A stretch of DNA of 64,000 nucleotides from Myxococcales bacterium. Lineage in GTDB: Bacteria > Myxococcota_A > Polyangia > Polyangiales > Polyangiaceae. The stretch is taken from contig JADJQX010000008.1 of NCBI GenBank assembly GCA_016712525.1, positions 868,001 through 932,000 on the forward strand, written 5' to 3'. Made by a program: the position numbers and the translations under genes. Positions 62,135 through 64,000 of this stretch are shown here, piece after piece. The notes under the pieces were generated by a model that saw only the letters and a list, made by a program, of their open reading frames with translations, was not told the DNA's origin and did no database searches. Every line of letters begins with the position of its first letter. The stretch's first letter is position 1.

Positions 62135-63040
62135 ATGCGATCCTTGCTCGCGACCTCGTCTCTCGCCCATTTCCTCCCTCTCCCGGTCGTCGCGCTCGTG
62201 CTGGCGGCCGCGGGTTGTTCGCCGAGGGCTTCTGAGCCGAAGCTGGCTCTCCCCGTCGGCACGACACCCATTCCTCCGGTCGCCGCTCCCGCGGTCGAGT
62301 TCGACGACGCCGATCCGAGCGCGCTGGCCCTCTTTCGGCCGGAGCTCTCGCCGTACGGCGCGTGGGTCGACGATCCGGTCGCGGGCACGGTGTTCGTCCC
62401 TCGCGCCGACGAGGTCGGTGAGGGCTTCGTGCCGTACGCGTCGCACGGGCACTTCGCCTACCGCGAGGTGGGGGGCACTCCGGACTACGTGTGGGTGAGC
62501 GACGTCGCGTGGGGTTGGGTCACGTTCCACTACGGTCGGTGGACGTACCTCGCGCGGCGCGGCGCGTGGGCATGGGTCCCGGGCCGGCGCTACTCGGGCG
62601 CGTGGGTCACGTTCCGCGTCGGCGAGGGCTGCGAGCGCGGCCCCGGGAGCGAATGCGTGCTTGGCTGGGGCCCGAGCGCTCCGCACGTGGCGTGGCACGG
62701 CGAAGAGCCCGTGCGAAGGCCCGCGTCGACGTCGCTGTTCGTGTACGCGCGCGCGGCGGATCTCTTCGACGAAGACCTGTCGGCGAAGCTCCTCCGCGGA
62801 GACGCGCTCGAACGCGCCGCCGGGCGCAGCCGAATCGCCGGCTCGGCACCTCGCGCGGAGGAGCTCGGCCTCACGCGTGTCTCCCCCCCGCCCGTCTACG
62901 ACGCCGACCTTCGAAAAGCATGGCTCTACGCCACACCCGAGTCGGCCCACACGATGAGCCTCGGCCCCTTCGTGGGCGCCCGCCCGCTCCGCACGTTCGT
63001 GGCCGGAGGGCCTCGCTACGTGCGGCCCGTCGACCGATAA
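62135..63040 (+). CDS. DUF6600-type lipoprotein
   Basis: A 301-residue lipoprotein starting at ATG 62135 with GAGGAG just upstream. The signal ends VVALVLAAAGC. The body has the Trp/Tyr-rich DUF6600 pattern: LSPYGAWVDDPVAGTVFVP, VWVSDVAWGWVTFHYGRWTY and AWAWVPGRRY. One Cys pair is present (CERGPGSEC). Members are exported and uncharacterised. It lies 7 bp before the parvulin gene, so the two are probably in one operon. Confidence 0.83.
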   Translation: MRSLLATSSLAHFLPLPVVALVLAAAGCSPRASEPKLALPVGTTPIPPVAAPAVEFDDADPSALALFRPELSPYGAWVDDPVAGTVFVPRADEVGEGFVPYASHGHFAYREVGGTPDYVWVSDVAWGWVTFHYGRWTYLARRGAWAWVPGRRYSGAWVTFRVGEGCERGPGSECVLGWGPSAPHVAWHGEEPVRRPASTSLFVYARAADLFDEDLSAKLLRGDALERAAGRSRIAGSAPRAEELGLTRVSPPPVYDADLRKAWLYATPESAHTMSLGPFVGARPLRTFVAGGPRYVRPVDR

Positions 63041-63047
63041 TGCGGCC

Positions 63048-63557
63048 ATGCCGCGCCCCTCGCTCGCCGCCTCCTCGCTGTTCGCCATGCTGCTCGCGCT
63101 CGGCGCCTGCGACGACAAACCCAAACCGTCCCCGAACGCGGCGTCGAGCACGACCGCCCAAGCCGTAGAGAAGCCCACGCAGGTCGCCGAGCCCACGCCG
63201 ACGGCCCCCGCCGAGCCCAAGGCCCCACCGACCCACATCGCCGCTCAGCACGTCCTCGTCGCGTACAAGGGCGCCGAACGCTGCCCCAAAGGGATCTCGC
63301 GCTCGAAGGCCGAGGCGAAGGCCCGGGCCGAAGAGGTGGCCGAGAAGGCCAAGGTGAAGGGCGCCGACTTCAGCGCCCTCGTCGCCACCTACTCCGACGA
63401 TCCCGCCGCCCACGAGCGGCAGGGGAGCCTCGGCAAGTTCACCCGCGACAAGATGGCGAAGCCCTTCTCCGACGCGGCGTTCGCGCTCCCCGTCGACGGC
63501 GTGAGCGCGCCGGTCGAGACGCCCTTCGGATACCACGTCATCAAACGAAACCAGTAG
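63048..63557 (+). CDS. PpiC-type peptidyl-prolyl isomerase lipoprotein
   Basis: A 169-residue lipoprotein (signal MPRPSLAASSLFAMLLALGAC). After a Pro/Ala/Thr linker (about 22-62) comes a complete parvulin domain: AAQHVLVAYKGA, then DFSALVATYSDDPA, GSLGKFTRDKMAKPFSDAAFAL and ETPFGYHVIKR. It should assist folding of exported proteins at the cell surface or periplasm. There is no chaperone region as in SurA/PrsA. Confidence 0.94.
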   Translation: MPRPSLAASSLFAMLLALGACDDKPKPSPNAASSTTAQAVEKPTQVAEPTPTAPAEPKAPPTHIAAQHVLVAYKGAERCPKGISRSKAEAKARAEEVAEKAKVKGADFSALVATYSDDPAAHERQGSLGKFTRDKMAKPFSDAAFALPVDGVSAPVETPFGYHVIKRNQ

Positions 63558-63618
63558 CTCGAGAGCGGCTGTCGCACTTGCATGCAGAATGCACGCATAC
63601 CTTCTCGAGGCGCGGGCT

Positions 63619-64000
63619 TCAGCGAGCGGCGACGTCGGCCAAGGGGAGCCGCAGCTCGAAGCGTTCGCCTCGACCCCCTTCACGGACACGCACCACGTCT
63701 CCTCCGGCGCGGCGCGCGAGGGCGCGTGCCGTCGCGAGCCCGAGGCCGAGCCCCGAGCCCCGAGCCGAGACGCGTGGCACGAAGAGCGTGTCGGCGAGGG
63801 CCGGATCGACCCCCGGCCCCTCGTCTTCCACGACCACGTGGGCGGCCCCCGGCGACGTTCGGACGGTGACACGAACGAGGCCTTCGTCGTCGGCTTCGAG
63901 CGCGTTACGAACGAGCGCTTTCACGATCACGGCGAGGTCGCGGTCGTCGGCGACGACCACCACCTCGGGCTCGATCGCCACACCCACGCGCCCTTCGACC
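63619..64000 (-). CDS. Histidine kinase, C-terminal ATPase part (cut by window edge)
   Basis: The frame stays open to the right edge, so only the last 127 residues are seen. They form the HATPase_c domain: N box ALVRNALEAD, G1 box VVVEDEGPGVD, and G2 box GSGLGLGLATARALARRAGG, ending FELRLPLADVAAR. The dimerisation/phospho-His part lies outside. Sensor and partner regulator cannot be known from here. Confidence 0.92.
   Translation of the reverse strand, partial: VEGRVGVAIEPEVVVVADDRDLAVIVKALVRNALEADDEGLVRVTVRTSPGAAHVVVEDEGPGVDPALADTLFVPRVSARGSGLGLGLATARALARRAGGDVVRVREGGRGERFELRLPLADVAAR

Larger units (their letters stand above)
12200..63593. repeat. Dispersed 11-bp palindrome TGYA-N3-TRCA, 14 copies
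   Basis: Exact copies start at 12200, 20578, 22948, 28620, 32979, 33523, 36137, 37663, 40450, 50947, 54878, 59272, 59905 and 63583, each 11 bases long. Thirteen are inside genes and the last is between two genes. The spacer is often pyrimidine-rich when oriented (TCT, TCC, TTC, CTC). Near misses occur at 172, 27630 and 38236. The span given runs from first to last copy; the repeat is not continuous. Confidence 0.6.

Overview
The window is high-GC (roughly 70% by eye), tightly packed DNA with strong G/C preference at third codon positions. The gene content points to a myxobacterium (Myxococcota), probably of the Sorangium/Polyangium side: two Hanks-type kinases with C-terminal membrane anchors, many lipoproteins with Asp/Ala-rich or Pro/Ala-rich linkers, RCC1-repeat and beta-propeller surface proteins, and a CheA-CheW-CheW-CheB cluster. 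This assignment is inference from gene content. No 16S rRNA, tRNA, insertion sequence or CRISPR array was seen, so this looks like core chromosome rather than a mobile island.

Layout. 1-5 kb: end of an unrecognised protein, an aldehyde dehydrogenase and a Ser/Thr kinase. 5.3-11.9 kb: a complete mukF-mukE-mukB condensin operon with 4-nt overlaps, the most striking locus here. 11.9-20 kb: a Cys-rich lipoprotein, a membrane protein, metG, and an overlapping three-gene cell-surface operon (two propeller-like lipoproteins and an outer-membrane barrel-like protein). 20-35.6 kb: thymidine phosphorylase, a haem c lipoprotein followed by a WYL regulator, a secreted cysteine-peptidase-like lipoprotein, a lysine 2,3-aminomutase followed by a CPA2 antiporter, a propeller lipoprotein, an alpha/beta hydrolase, an extensin-like protein, a second kinase, a TPR protein and an RCC1 lipoprotein. 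35.6-40.1 kb: a pyrimidine operon read right to left, pyrC-pyrB-pyrFE-pyrD, every junction overlapping, with PyrF and PyrE fused. 40-46 kb: M23-like and LEA14-like exported proteins, a cation-diffusion facilitator broken by one amber codon, two unrecognised proteins and a DUF1704 metallopeptidase. 46-50.3 kb: cheA-cheW-cheW-cheB. 50.4-60 kb: a CinA-type protein, exported proteins, an RNB ribonuclease / free-Met-sulfoxide reductase / Nif3 set, and a multi-span membrane protein with a degenerate sigma-54-activator-like ATPase domain. 60-64 kb: rpsL-rpsG with a clear promoter and terminator but no fusA, then exported proteins, a parvulin lipoprotein and the end of a histidine kinase.

The pyrimidine operon supplies the steps from carbamoyl-aspartate formation to UMP (carAB is not here). 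The mukFEB operon should encode a chromosome-organising condensin; no Wadjet nuclease gene follows it. Separately, an 11-bp palindrome TGYA-N3-TRCA occurs 14 times, against about one expected at this base composition, nearly always inside genes.
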